The notes below the pieces were generated by a model. That model saw only the letters and a program-made list of their open reading frames with translations. It did not search any database and had not been told where the DNA came from. The position numbers were made by a program, and so were the translations under genes. Shown here piece after piece: positions 42,760 to 51,466 of a stretch of 64,000 nt of DNA; position 1 is the first letter of the stretch, and every line of letters starts with the position of its first letter. This DNA comes from Massilia violaceinigra (GTDB taxonomy: Bacteria > Pseudomonadota > Gammaproteobacteria > Burkholderiales > Burkholderiaceae_D). The stretch is taken from contig NZ_CP024608.1 of the NCBI RefSeq assembly GCF_002752675.1, forward strand, positions 2,232,001 to 2,296,000. The letters are read 5' to 3'.

Positions 42760-43247
42760 TCCCGCTAGCCGCAATTCCGATGGCCTGGAAAATCGGAGCC
42801 GCGCTGGCCGTGGCAGCCGCTGTCGCGGCCGGCGCCGCCGGGTACCGCTCGCACGTTTGGCATGCCGGCTACGACGCCGCTGTCAGCGATTGGGCCGCGC
42901 GCGACCTGGGCGCCGTCGTCGCGCGCGTGCAGGACAACGCCGTCCTGTCGACTCAGCAGCACACCATCAATGTCGGAATCACGAAAGCCAAGAATGAAGA
43001 ACTTGCTCCTGTTGCTGCTGTTATTGCTACTCGTCGGGTGCGCGTCGGTCACGCCATCTGTAGCGGACCTGCCGCCCCCGCCAAAGCCGAAAGCGCCAGC
43101 GGCGGCGACCGTGCCAATCCACCCGGCCGGCTGGTTTCACAAAGCGTTGAGCGAGATTTTAGAGCGTTGACGCTGGCCGTGGAGCAGGACTTGGCCACAG
43201 GGCGTGCGTGCCAGGCGTTTATCGAGGCAAACGGGTTGGTGCCGTGA
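42756..43247 (+). CDS. Inner-membrane spanin (Rz-like)
   Basis: A 163-residue protein with one N-terminal membrane anchor (WKIGAALAVAAAVAAGAAGY) and a periplasmic coiled part (DLGAVVARVQDNAVLSTQQ). It would pair with the Rz1-like lipoprotein to fuse the membranes. Its start overlaps the endolysin stop. Confidence 0.8.
   Translation: MIPLAAIPMAWKIGAALAVAAAVAAGAAGYRSHVWHAGYDAAVSDWAARDLGAVVARVQDNAVLSTQQHTINVGITKAKNEELAPVAAVIATRRVRVGHAICSGPAAPAKAESASGGDRANPPGRLVSQSVERDFRALTLAVEQDLATGRACQAFIEANGLVP
42994..43170 (+). CDS. Outer-membrane spanin lipoprotein (Rz1-like), nested in Rz
   Basis: A 58-residue lipoprotein encoded in another frame entirely inside the Rz-like gene. MKN plus ten leucines leads to the lipobox LVGC with Cys16 as the lipidation site, followed by a Pro-rich stretch (DLPPPPKPKAPAA) typical of Rz1. 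Confidence 0.85.
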   Translation: MKNLLLLLLLLLLVGCASVTPSVADLPPPPKPKAPAAATVPIHPAGWFHKALSEILER

Positions 43248-43376
43248 GCGACGCCGCCGGGCCCGCTGATCTTGCAAATGCACCGGGTCGACGGTCCGGA
43301 CCGCTCGCCTATGCAGACGGTGAGCGCTGACCTGCTGGCGCATTTCGTGTGCTGTGAGACGGAGTTTGCGCAGTGA
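43244..43376 (+). pseudogene. Small phage end gene, frame interrupted (GPLIL-MHR-DGPD-SPMQ family)
   Basis: The GTG at 43244 overlaps the Rz stop (GTGA). The peptide VSDAAG is followed, after one extra C in the run 43260-43262, by PLILQMHRVDGPDRSPMQ and later AHFVCCETEFAQ with stop at 43374-43376. The same start and motif are found at 6943. It is the last phage-type gene before the flanking RHS locus. Function unknown. Confidence 0.55.
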
Positions 43377-43597
43377 CCGACGAAAAGTCAGAAGCGTGGG
43401 CGAGTCAACTCACCGGTGACTTGTAGGCACACTCGACACTTCAAGAGTATGGCAAATGCTGCTATAGCGGCAGCGGTGACACTTGATGGTAGCGTGGTCG
43501 CCGAATTACAACGTTAACAAATATATATTGCTGAATGTATAAAAGTATTGCGTTGCCATGAGATAATTTTGCAACTTTCAAGATTCAAAGGTGTGAG

Positions 43598-46279
43598 ATG
43601 GCTTCTTCGTTTGTACAATTTATCTGTTTATCGCGGCTCTCGCCCCAACGGATATTCTTATTGTTGATCACCGCAATTCTTCTGTGCATCACAATCAACG
43701 CGCGGGCCGGCGTGCCTGATTCATTTGGACCCTACGAATATAGGTTAACGTACAATCGTTACTTTTGGGATGAAGATGGCGCAAAGAAGGATGACATTGA
43801 TAGGTTTTGGGCGAGCAACGGAACAGCCTTTTATTGTAAATATTTTTTTGTTCAAAACGCATCAGCAGCGTACGGGCCTGACCGAACGTTCTTAACGTTT
43901 TCTACTATTGCAGATAAGCCTATGCCGTCTCAACTATATTATATCAAGGAGGGTGCGTGCGTCCCATATGGCGACGGAACCAGCAACGTTGTTATGCAAC
44001 GCATACGAGCGGCGTGTAGCTCAGCCGATGGGTATCGCTATTCCGCTAAAGAGCGTACATGCGTCAAGATAGAACCCAAAACGCGGGACGACTCCGACGG
44101 AAGGAATGTAGGTGGAAGTTGTTCACGCTTGAGCGCACCGCCCGTCGGACAACCGATTGAGCCGGCCACCGGGAACATGTGGCACATCATCACGGATTAC
44201 CAAGCGCCGAAGAGCGCGAGTAACCTGTCGCTGAGCCGTACCTACAACAGTACGCTCGCCTATCCAGATCCCTCGGTGATCCGCGGATTTGGTGTGCGTT
44301 GGACTCATTCGTATAACAAATCGCTCCGCCCAGAAAAACAATACGCTAACTCTAAAACTTGCTGGCTCTTCCCTGAAGATGACTCCATAGAGTGCTCGTC
44401 CGGTTTCCGTAGCCAGGAACCAATTCCAGGCAGGGTGTCCATCAGTCACCCCGACGGTAAACAAACCATGTTCACCCGTTCCACAAACGGCACATACACC
44501 AGTTCCGCCGATGTGTGCGACAAGCTTTCTCCGGTGATGACGGCGGACAACTCGGCTGTAAAGGAATGGACTCATTCCAGCGCGCAGCAGGACCGCTCGG
44601 AACGTTTTGACGCTACGGGATTGCTGTTGTCGGTGACCGAACGCAGCGGACTCAACCAGGTTTTTACGTACAGCGATGGCGTCACCAACGATACCAGCGT
44701 CAGCCGTCTTCCGGCAACTGCCCCGAAGTGCGGAAACGTGCATCCGAACGGCGTGCTCGAGGCAGGTCGTTTGCTCTGCGTGACCAACAATTGGGGACGT
44801 CAAATTCAGTTTAAGTACGACGTAAAAGGCCGCATTACCGCAATGATCGATCCAGCGGGTGAGTCCACCCTTTACGAGTACGACGGTGCGTCCGGCGGCT
44901 GCATTCCTGGTAACGAAGCTACTTACGCGTGCAAAGCAAACAATCTGACCAAGGTGACTTATCCTGATGGAAAAAGCCAGACTTACTGGTACAACGAAGC
45001 CAGCAAAATCAACAATGGCGCCGCATGCAGCGGCGCCTTGACTAAAACCATCGGGAAAGGCTTTGGCCCGAGGGCTTTTAGCAATCTGATGACCGGCCTA
45101 GTCGATGAAAATGAAGATCGGTACATCAGCTGGACATATGACTGCTCCGGCAGGGCAACGTCGTCGCAGCTCGGTGAAGATGTCGAGAAAGTAACCGTCG
45201 CCTATACCGACGGACCTACCTCGGCGGCAACGGTGACCCATTATGTGGGGCCGAAGGAAAATCCGGTGGCGTCGGTGAGCAACTTCGGCAAACAATATGT
45301 GCAGGGCGTCGCCAAAAGCACCACCGTTGACGCTCCCTGCGTGGAGTGCGGCACGATCGCCGAACGCAAGTATGACGCCATCGGCAATGTCACCATGACC
45401 AAGGATTTCAACAATAATTACAGCTGTTTCCAATATGAGGCCGGACGCAATCTTGAAACGGCGCGGGTGGAAGGCGCAGCGACAGCCGATTGCCCCTCGC
45501 TGCTGGCTACGCAAACACTTGCTTCGCCGGCACGTAAAACCACGACCAAATGGCACATGACTTTTCGCCTGCCGGAGACTATCGCCGAACCCAAGCGTAT
45601 TACGAAATACCAGTACGACGCCTTGACCGGCAATCTGCTCTCCACAAGCGAGCAGGCCACCACCGATCTGACGGGGGCGCAGGGATTGAATGCGCCTTTG
45701 ACCGGCAGCGCCCGGAAATGGTCATTTGCGCACAACAAGGTGGGGCAATTGCTAACCGTGACCGGACCGCGTACCGACATCGTCGATGTCACCAAGTACG
45801 ACTATGATGAGTCCACGGGCGACCTGATCAAGGTAACGAACGGCGTCGGCAAAGAGACGACCTACGGGGGGTATGACGCCCACGGCCGAGTTCATACGAT
45901 TCGCGCGCTTGACGGCATCAAGACAGAGCTGGAATACACCGAGCGCGGATGGGTCAAGTCGAAAATCGTATCAAGTGGCATAAGCACAAAGAAGCCGCCA
46001 CAGACGACCACCTACGCCTACACGCCTTCAGGTCAGATCGAGATGGTCACGTTCCCCGACAACAGCGTGAGGAAGTACACCTACGATGCAGCACACCGGC
46101 TGACCTCCGTCGTCAGCGGTCGTGACGAAAGCACCGAAAGCATCATTTATACACTCGACCTCACCGGCAACCGGATCAAGGAAGAAGTGCGCGACCACAA
46201 AGGCAACCTCGTGCGCCAGATTACCCGTACCTTTGACAAAACCGGCCGTCTGACGAGCCAAACCGGAGCTGCACGATGA
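43598..46279 (+). CDS. RHS-repeat secreted protein, first half of a split RHS system
   Basis: An 893-residue protein with a signal anchor (IFLLLITAILLCITINARAG). After a Cys-containing N-terminal domain, RHS/YD repeats begin near residue 195 (GNMWHIITDYQAPKSASNLS) and continue to the end (for example YDYDESTGDLIKVTNG and YTYDAAHRLTSV). It lacks the RHS core and toxin tip, which are on the next gene; its stop overlaps that start by four bases. AAAGGTG precedes its ATG. It may form the first part of the RHS shell. Confidence 0.85.
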   Translation: MASSFVQFICLSRLSPQRIFLLLITAILLCITINARAGVPDSFGPYEYRLTYNRYFWDEDGAKKDDIDRFWASNGTAFYCKYFFVQNASAAYGPDRTFLTFSTIADKPMPSQLYYIKEGACVPYGDGTSNVVMQRIRAACSSADGYRYSAKERTCVKIEPKTRDDSDGRNVGGSCSRLSAPPVGQPIEPATGNMWHIITDYQAPKSASNLSLSRTYNSTLAYPDPSVIRGFGVRWTHSYNKSLRPEKQYANSKTCWLFPEDDSIECSSGFRSQEPIPGRVSISHPDGKQTMFTRSTNGTYTSSADVCDKLSPVMTADNSAVKEWTHSSAQQDRSERFDATGLLLSVTERSGLNQVFTYSDGVTNDTSVSRLPATAPKCGNVHPNGVLEAGRLLCVTNNWGRQIQFKYDVKGRITAMIDPAGESTLYEYDGASGGCIPGNEATYACKANNLTKVTYPDGKSQTYWYNEASKINNGAACSGALTKTIGKGFGPRAFSNLMTGLVDENEDRYISWTYDCSGRATSSQLGEDVEKVTVAYTDGPTSAATVTHYVGPKENPVASVSNFGKQYVQGVAKSTTVDAPCVECGTIAERKYDAIGNVTMTKDFNNNYSCFQYEAGRNLETARVEGAATADCPSLLATQTLASPARKTTTKWHMTFRLPETIAEPKRITKYQYDALTGNLLSTSEQATTDLTGAQGLNAPLTGSARKWSFAHNKVGQLLTVTGPRTDIVDVTKYDYDESTGDLIKVTNGVGKETTYGGYDAHGRVHTIRALDGIKTELEYTERGWVKSKIVSSGISTKKPPQTTTYAYTPSGQIEMVTFPDNSVRKYTYDAAHRLTSVVSGRDESTESIIYTLDLTGNRIKEEVRDHKGNLVRQITRTFDKTGRLTSQTGAAR

Positions 46280-48672
46280 GCCGCCGTATTCTCAGCCGTT
46301 TAATGTCCGGGGCACTGATTGTTGTCATGACGTATACCCCGCTGCTAGGTGCCTATACCGGCACCGTTGCATCGGCGCAGTCGGTGCCTGAAGGTGCCAC
46401 CAGTTACAAGTACGACCTCGTTGGAAACCTCAAGGAGGTGACCGATCCGCTAGGACGGGTGACGAACTTCACCTACGATCCGCTCGACCGTGTAAAGCAG
46501 GTGGAGCAGCCGCTGACCAACGGTGCACGTCCGACCCTCAAGTATGGTTACGACGGAATCGACCAGGTGGCGACGGTAACCGATCCGCGTAAACTGGAGA
46601 CACGATACGACGTCGACGGCCTGGGTAACCGTAGCGAGCTGAGAAGTCCCGACACCGGGTTGACGAAGTCGACTTACGATGCCGCCGGCAACTTGAAGAC
46701 GAGCATGGACGGTCGTGGTAAAACGACCACCTATTTTTACGACGCGCTTAACCGTCTGACCCGGATCGACTATACGGGCTCCGCCAGCACGACGTTTGAA
46801 TACGACGGCGACACCACCCTGACGCCGACCGCGGCCGGAAAAATAACGCGGATGACGGATGAGTCGGGTAATACGAGGTATACCTATAATGAATTTGGGC
46901 GCTTGGCGACCAAAACCCAGAACACGATCGGAGGGGGATACAACACCACCCACACTCTTGCCTATGATTACGATGGGGCCGGTCGTCTGACGAGCGTAAC
47001 GTACCCCAGCGGGAACCGCGTTAACTATGGCTACAATCAAGCGGGCCAAGTCACCAGCATCACGCTGAACCCGGTGCAAGCCGGCGGTACCGGCACGAGC
47101 ACCGGCAGTATTGTCTTGCTGAACAATATTACCTATGCAGCGTTTGGCGGAACAACCGGTTGGACGTGGAGCAACAGCACACAAGCAAACCAATACGCGC
47201 ATGTGCGCACCTATGACCTCGATGGCAGGATCAGCAGCTATACCTTGGGAAGCCCGTCGGCGAACGGTGTTGTACGCACGGTCCATTACGATGCCGCCAG
47301 CCGCATCAAGGGGTATATCCATACCGGCACAGGAACGACGCCCAGCCCTGCCAGCCTGAATCAGACCTTCGGCTATGACGAGTTGAATCGCCTGACCAGC
47401 TACAGCGGCAACGGTACCAGCCAGACGTATGCGTATGACGTCAGCGGTAACCGCATCAAGGCTGGGTTCGGAGCGAACAGCTACACGAACACCATCGACC
47501 CGCTCAGCAATAAGCTGAGCGCGACCACTGGTCCAGTGCCGGCAAAGAAAAATGTCTATAACGACGCGGGTAATCTGACCACCGATGGTACGCTCGTAGT
47601 CACTTACAGTGGACGGGGTCGGCCGTACAGTATCCAGAATGGTGCTGTCACGACCTACCAGCTGTTCAACGGTATGGATCAGCGAGTATTCCAGAGTTAT
47701 GGCGGCGGCGTGTTCGTTTATGATGAACGGGGCCAGTTGGTTGGTGAATACAACTATGCCAACGGTAAGGCGACACGCGAAACTGTGTACTTGGGCAACC
47801 TGCCGGTGGCAGTTTTGACGCAGACAGTGACGGGTACGGCACCCGCCCAAAGCACGGCGATTAACGTATTCCATATTCACCCGGATCATTTGGGAACGCC
47901 GCGGATGGTCACACGTTCGCTCGACAACAAGATCGTCTGGCGCTGGGACAATGGTGACCCGTTCGGGCTGACGCCGCCGACCGAATATTTCAGCGGATCA
48001 GGCACCTTTACATTCAATTTACGGATGCCAGGCCAGTATTACGACCGAAGCACCAACCTGTTTTACAATCACTTCAGAGATTACGATCCGCAGACCGGGC
48101 GGTATCTGCAGAGTGATCCGATTGGGCTCGACGGGGGAGTGAATACATATGGATATGTACTGGGCAATCCGGTATCGAATACTGATCCAAGTGGTCTTCA
48201 AGTGCCCATGCCGATGCCACCGATACCCATGCCTGGAGTACCAAACCCATCAATGGAGGCTAGCCGCGTAATCGCGAAAGCGATTTTCGGTAAAGATCCA
48301 GAAGAAGCTCCGGTAACCTATCAAACATATACCCGTTTGAACAAAAAAACGGGTCAATGTTATTCCGGTAGAACCTCAGGACGGGGCACTCCAGAGCAGA
48401 ACCTAAAAGATAGAAAAAACGGACAGCCGATACTTAATGCCGAGGGATTTGATGATCCTATCTTAGATAAAAGTAGTGAAAGTCCCTATGGGATTCGTGG
48501 GCGTGAGCAACAATTAATTGATATAAATGGAGGAGCTAAATCAGATGAGGGTCAATCCAGAAATGCCATACGTGGAGTAAGTAAAATTAATCCGTTTGGA
48601 GATTATTATGATGCCAGTGCAATCAATGAATTTGGTGAAATTAAACGTGACCGAGAGTGTACGTGTAAATAG
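46276..48672 (+). CDS. RHS protein with conserved core and GIY-YIG-like (Tox-URI2-type) C-terminal toxin
   Basis: A 798-residue secreted protein (signal peptide to about residue 36). YD repeats fill the middle, and the hyperconserved RHS core ends in YDPQTGRYLQSDPIGLDGG and YVLGNPVSNTDPSGL near residues 620-655. The tip (about 690-798) reads YTRLNKKTGQCYSGRTSG, then RGREQQLIDINGGAKSDEGQ and AIRGVSKINP: this matches the Tox-URI2 group of GIY-YIG-like nucleases. It should damage nucleic acid of a competitor. The start overlaps the first RHS gene, so both are translated together. Confidence 0.87.
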   Translation: MSRRILSRLMSGALIVVMTYTPLLGAYTGTVASAQSVPEGATSYKYDLVGNLKEVTDPLGRVTNFTYDPLDRVKQVEQPLTNGARPTLKYGYDGIDQVATVTDPRKLETRYDVDGLGNRSELRSPDTGLTKSTYDAAGNLKTSMDGRGKTTTYFYDALNRLTRIDYTGSASTTFEYDGDTTLTPTAAGKITRMTDESGNTRYTYNEFGRLATKTQNTIGGGYNTTHTLAYDYDGAGRLTSVTYPSGNRVNYGYNQAGQVTSITLNPVQAGGTGTSTGSIVLLNNITYAAFGGTTGWTWSNSTQANQYAHVRTYDLDGRISSYTLGSPSANGVVRTVHYDAASRIKGYIHTGTGTTPSPASLNQTFGYDELNRLTSYSGNGTSQTYAYDVSGNRIKAGFGANSYTNTIDPLSNKLSATTGPVPAKKNVYNDAGNLTTDGTLVVTYSGRGRPYSIQNGAVTTYQLFNGMDQRVFQSYGGGVFVYDERGQLVGEYNYANGKATRETVYLGNLPVAVLTQTVTGTAPAQSTAINVFHIHPDHLGTPRMVTRSLDNKIVWRWDNGDPFGLTPPTEYFSGSGTFTFNLRMPGQYYDRSTNLFYNHFRDYDPQTGRYLQSDPIGLDGGVNTYGYVLGNPVSNTDPSGLQVPMPMPPIPMPGVPNPSMEASRVIAKAIFGKDPEEAPVTYQTYTRLNKKTGQCYSGRTSGRGTPEQNLKDRKNGQPILNAEGFDDPILDKSSESPYGIRGREQQLIDINGGAKSDEGQSRNAIRGVSKINPFGDYYDASAINEFGEIKRDRECTCK

Positions 48673-48680
48673 GAGAAACT

Positions 48681-49124
48681 ATGAGCAAAATCAAGATATC
48701 GGCGGAAAGTTATGCGGAATTTAAGGAATGTGTAGCTGTGTTATTCCCGTTAGTTATGCCGCAAATTAACCTTCCTATCGAAAAGCACCCGTTAAGCGTT
48801 CTGTCAGCCATGGAAGTTTCCTCTCCAGCGAATGCGCGCGCTGGGCTAGCCATGGCTTTGAATGATTTAATACAAGGTTCGTTTTTAATTTCATCTGATC
48901 AAATCAAAGAAATTGACACTTTACTCGCTAGCAAAGGACTTTTTACTTTAACTAAATTGAGATATCTATATTCCGACAAAATTCAAAAAATTGTCCGGCG
49001 AGGTATTATCTCAAATGACGTAGAATATTATCTTCTGAAGAATATTGTTGATTCTGGCGTCTGTGAAAATTCGCCTCGGGAGACACTTGAAAAAATGCTC
49101 GATAACTACGAGTTTAAAGGATGA
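48681..49124 (+). CDS. Candidate immunity protein for the RHS toxin
   Basis: A 147-residue helical cytoplasmic protein with no signal peptide, nine bases after the toxin gene and with AGGAGAAACT before its ATG. It is markedly more AT-rich than the host genes, as is the toxin tip. No family is recognised; the role rests on position. Confidence 0.65.
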   Translation: MSKIKISAESYAEFKECVAVLFPLVMPQINLPIEKHPLSVLSAMEVSSPANARAGLAMALNDLIQGSFLISSDQIKEIDTLLASKGLFTLTKLRYLYSDKIQKIVRRGIISNDVEYYLLKNIVDSGVCENSPRETLEKMLDNYEFKG

Positions 49125-49448
49125 TTTCCAAGCCTTGCATCAATGTTCTTTATGAGGGCTCGAATAAGCTAAGCAGGCATTCACTTCAAAACAGCAGATA
49201 AGTGAGTGTCGAGCTTAGCCCATGCGTCGCACTTCTCGTCGGCATAGTCGTGGTGCAGGTAGTGCCGGCGCACTTTGCTGCCAGGCAGGACCAGTTCAAG
49301 CCGAGCTTCGCACTCCTTTTTTGCCTTAAAACCCGCTCCACAAAACAATTTAGGTCCGCATGGATAGGGGCTTTCTGGCATGCTATCGCGCAGAGTTTGT
49401 GGAGCGAAAAAAGGGCTCAAACCCGCATGGTTGTCACGTTTCTTGGGT

Positions 49449-49495
49449 AGCTTCCCAAGCTTACGACGAGGGTTCGATTCCCTTCACCCGCTCCA
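49449..49495 (+). other. 3' half of a tRNA-Gly(CCC) gene, probable attachment-site scar
   Basis: From AGCTTCCCAAGC (anticodon loop, CCC anticodon) through ACGACGA and the T-arm GGGTTCGATTCCC to CACCCGCTCCA the sequence matches a complete 3' half of tRNA-Gly. The 5' half (acceptor GCGGGTG, D-arm) is missing. Such 47-bp pieces with intact CCA are classic att duplicates. The intact gene is not in the window. The rest of 49125-49840 contains no gene that I trust. Confidence 0.75.
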
Positions 49496-49840
49496 GTAAC
49501 ATCCCTGTCGTGCGCATGCTCCCGATACTCAGTTTCCCCAGGCCCCCGCTTCTTACCTCTTGCATTAAAGCTGTGCATGGAAGGCGTGAGCGCATGCATT
49601 TCGACGTACGTGGTGTGCGCCGAGGGGGGGCAAGGTGGTGCACTCCGCTCAAGGCGACCGCGTATCGCTCAAGATTCTGGAGCATTTCAAAGGGCCGCAA
49701 TTGCAAAGCATCCAGGCGCTATCTCAAGCACCAGAACGAGTCACATCTTGCTGCAGGCGGGTTGACAATCATCCATCTGTGCATAAACCTCGTCCTTGCC
49801 GGATCGTTGTCAACCGTCGTTCGGATACACCAGCAACAGC

Positions 49841-50122
49841 CTAGAACGGGAGCACTTCGGTCTCCGCCGGCACGGCATTCACATCGAGATCGACAAAGGT
49901 CACATGTTCGAGCTGCACGAGCGCGAGCAGCTCACTGGTCTGGAACGTGGCAAATGCGCGAAAGCCATTGTTCTCGATCGACACCAGCATGATCGGCAAG
50001 GCCGGAAAATACGGCTGCAGGCGCACCAGCAGCGCCGCTCCGCGCTCCGGCAGCGTATCGGCCGAATCGACCAGCACGATTGCCAGCAGGGAGCCGCCTA
50101 CGTTGATGCAGGCCGATTTCAT
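49841..50122 (-). CDS. Hypothetical protein, third gene of the PIN operon
   Basis: A 93-residue protein with alternating beta-like hydrophobic segments (GGSLLAIVLVDSADTLP and YFPALPIMLVSIE), no signal peptide and no recognised family. Its start overlaps the PIN gene stop by four bases, so it is the last gene of a three-gene operon. Confidence 0.65.
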   Translation of the reverse strand: MKSACINVGGSLLAIVLVDSADTLPERGAALLVRLQPYFPALPIMLVSIENNGFRAFATFQTSELLALVQLEHVTFVDLDVNAVPAETEVLPF

Positions 50123-50673
50123 CGCTCGCCCGGGTCGCGGCGGACCTCAGAACCTTCTGGGACAGCATTCAGGTCGAGTATTCTTTGCACGGGTTTGAGC
50201 TGCACTTCGTACGGGCGGAAACAGGGGATCCTCAGGATATGCGCATCCGCGATCATGTCGTCGTCGTTCGTATAAATCGCGCTGACGCGATATTGACGCG
50301 CGATCGCCAATATCTGCCGATCGATTTTGACTTGTTGCCATGCAAGCGTGGATCGGCCCTTCTTCGTGCCTGTGGCGCCAACGATTTCCTGGTGATGCGG
50401 TGCCGCTTCATAGGCGCTGATATCATCGAAGGGAAGAATCTGGACATAGGCGCGCGAGCGAAACGCGGTGGAAAAAACGCTGGCCGAGGCGTCGCTGCCG
50501 CACAAATATTCTGCCCACGCCGAGGCCGGGATGCCAATCACTGTTTTGCTAACGCTTAGTTCAGAAACGAGACCCTGAATCCGCTCCTTCGTTTCCGACG
50601 TTTCCAGCCGGGATAGTTCAACAAGGACGTTGGCATCGAACAGTATCAATCGAGTCCTCGCAGTTTCCGCCAT
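50119..50673 (-). CDS. PIN-domain protein
   Basis: A 184-residue PIN-like nuclease domain. LILFDANVLVELSR supplies the first acidic residue (Asp13), SAWAEYL the second (near residue 55), KIDRQILAIAR the third and YTNDDDM the fourth. PIN proteins usually cleave RNA and are often toxins of type II systems; here the partners are larger and not of a known antitoxin family. It overlaps the upstream gene by 28 bases. Confidence 0.85.
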   Translation of the reverse strand: MAETARTRLILFDANVLVELSRLETSETKERIQGLVSELSVSKTVIGIPASAWAEYLCGSDASASVFSTAFRSRAYVQILPFDDISAYEAAPHHQEIVGATGTKKGRSTLAWQQVKIDRQILAIARQYRVSAIYTNDDDMIADAHILRIPCFRPYEVQLKPVQRILDLNAVPEGSEVRRDPGER

Positions 50674-51377
50674 TCGGCTTGGGGGTTACTCATTTGAGCC
50701 CAGCCGTTGTCCGGAGACGCAAGGACAGATAGCAGGCCTTCAGGGGAGCTCTGATCCAATATTTCCCAACTATCGATGTCAAGAATGTCCAGGATCCACT
50801 TCCCATCTTGTCCACGTGTCCATCGACCGCTGCCATGCACCCGGATGGGTGCTTCCAGATAATGGCGCGACAGTCTTTTCGCGTTAGCGACGCCACGGAT
50901 CTGGCAACGCACGACCTGTCCTTCCAGATCTTTCAGTGTCACAGGAATCGACGAGTCACGGACACCAATTTTAATCACCGTGCCATCGATTGTGGTAAGT
51001 TTGGTAATCGACACCGTTTCAACAATTTTTCGATTTCTTCCCGGAAAAGCAAGAACGACACCGCCGTGCACGTGAACCGCGCCGACCGCGTTGTCTTCAC
51101 GCAGCAAGCAGTCGAGCTGGTTATATGCCTTATGAATAGGGGCGGCTGCCGTGCCCGCACCGACGGATGCCAGTTGCGTCATCACCGTCGTCATCGCCGG
51201 CTCATCAACCCACACTTGCAGCAGGGCGCTACCGTTGTCGACCATGTCGAAATGAAAGTATTCGTCACTCCCATACAGCGTCGACAGCGCTGACAAATAC
51301 TCGGCCAGCCGGCTCATCGGAAGCGTGTCCGGAGTGCGGCTGTCGATGCTGAACGTAATCTTTTCTTTGGATTCCAT
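50646..51377 (-). CDS. Hypothetical protein, first gene of the PIN operon
   Basis: A 243-residue soluble protein. I do not recognise a family. The N-terminal half has a helix-rich part (SRLAEYLSALSTLYGSDEYF) and the C-terminal 110 residues look beta-rich (VVRCQIRGVANAKRLSRHYL and WILDILDIDSWEILD). The ATG at 51377 is preferred because upstream codons derive from a tandem repeat. It overlaps the PIN gene, so the two are likely to act together. Confidence 0.65.
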   Translation of the reverse strand: MESKEKITFSIDSRTPDTLPMSRLAEYLSALSTLYGSDEYFHFDMVDNGSALLQVWVDEPAMTTVMTQLASVGAGTAAAPIHKAYNQLDCLLREDNAVGAVHVHGGVVLAFPGRNRKIVETVSITKLTTIDGTVIKIGVRDSSIPVTLKDLEGQVVRCQIRGVANAKRLSRHYLEAPIRVHGSGRWTRGQDGKWILDILDIDSWEILDQSSPEGLLSVLASPDNGWAQMSNPQAEWRKLRGLD

Positions 51378-51433
51378 GGGATTCCTCGCCTTCTCCGAGT
51401 ATAGCGGCACTCGTCTCGACACGCTTGCGATAA

Positions 51434-51466
51434 TCAGATGCGTCAGATGCGTCAGATGCGTCAGAT
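51434..51466. repeat. Tandem 9-bp repeat (CAGATGCGT)
   Basis: Three exact copies of CAGATGCGT and a fourth, altered copy (CAGATCCGG) lie between the PIN operon and the S24 repressor; the last bases are the end of the repressor gene. Confidence 0.85.

Larger units (their letters stand above)
9208..43376. mobile_element. Siphovirus-type prophage (approximate limits)
   Basis: A continuous phage gene order is present: leftward integrase/excisionase and early genes, repressor and Cro-like gene, replication, regulation, packaging, HK97-type head, long-tail module and lysis. The left limit is set at the tRNA/tmRNA 3' fragment and could instead lie between 9902 and 10026. The right limit is set at the last phage-type gene; a tRNA-Gly scar at 49449-49495 could mean that the element once reached further. 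No convincing direct-repeat pair was found, so both ends are estimates. Frameshifts in the packaging genes suggest that it is defective, unless they are sequence errors. Confidence 0.85.

Noticed and set aside
28061..42774. Many long ORFs antisense to the head and tail genes
   Set aside because: They mirror the GC-rich codon pattern of the real genes, lack start signals, and none matches a protein family.
49181..49381. Minus-strand ORF of about 67 residues rich in Cys and Lys
   Set aside because: No ribosome site, no family and no operon partner; composition alone did not convince me.
49461..49706. Minus-strand ORF ending RVKGIEPSS
   Set aside because: This is the familiar false translation of a tRNA 3' end, not a protein.
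10004..51394. A 13-bp match TTCCTCGCCTTCT at 10004-10016 and 51382-51394 as prophage att sites
   Set aside because: It is short, lies inside no recognisable tRNA, and would place the RHS and PIN loci in the prophage. A chance match over this distance cannot be excluded without computing it.
51434..51466. Short tandem repeat as a CRISPR array
   Set aside because: Units are only 9 bp with no spacers; no CRISPR array or cas gene is visible anywhere in the window.
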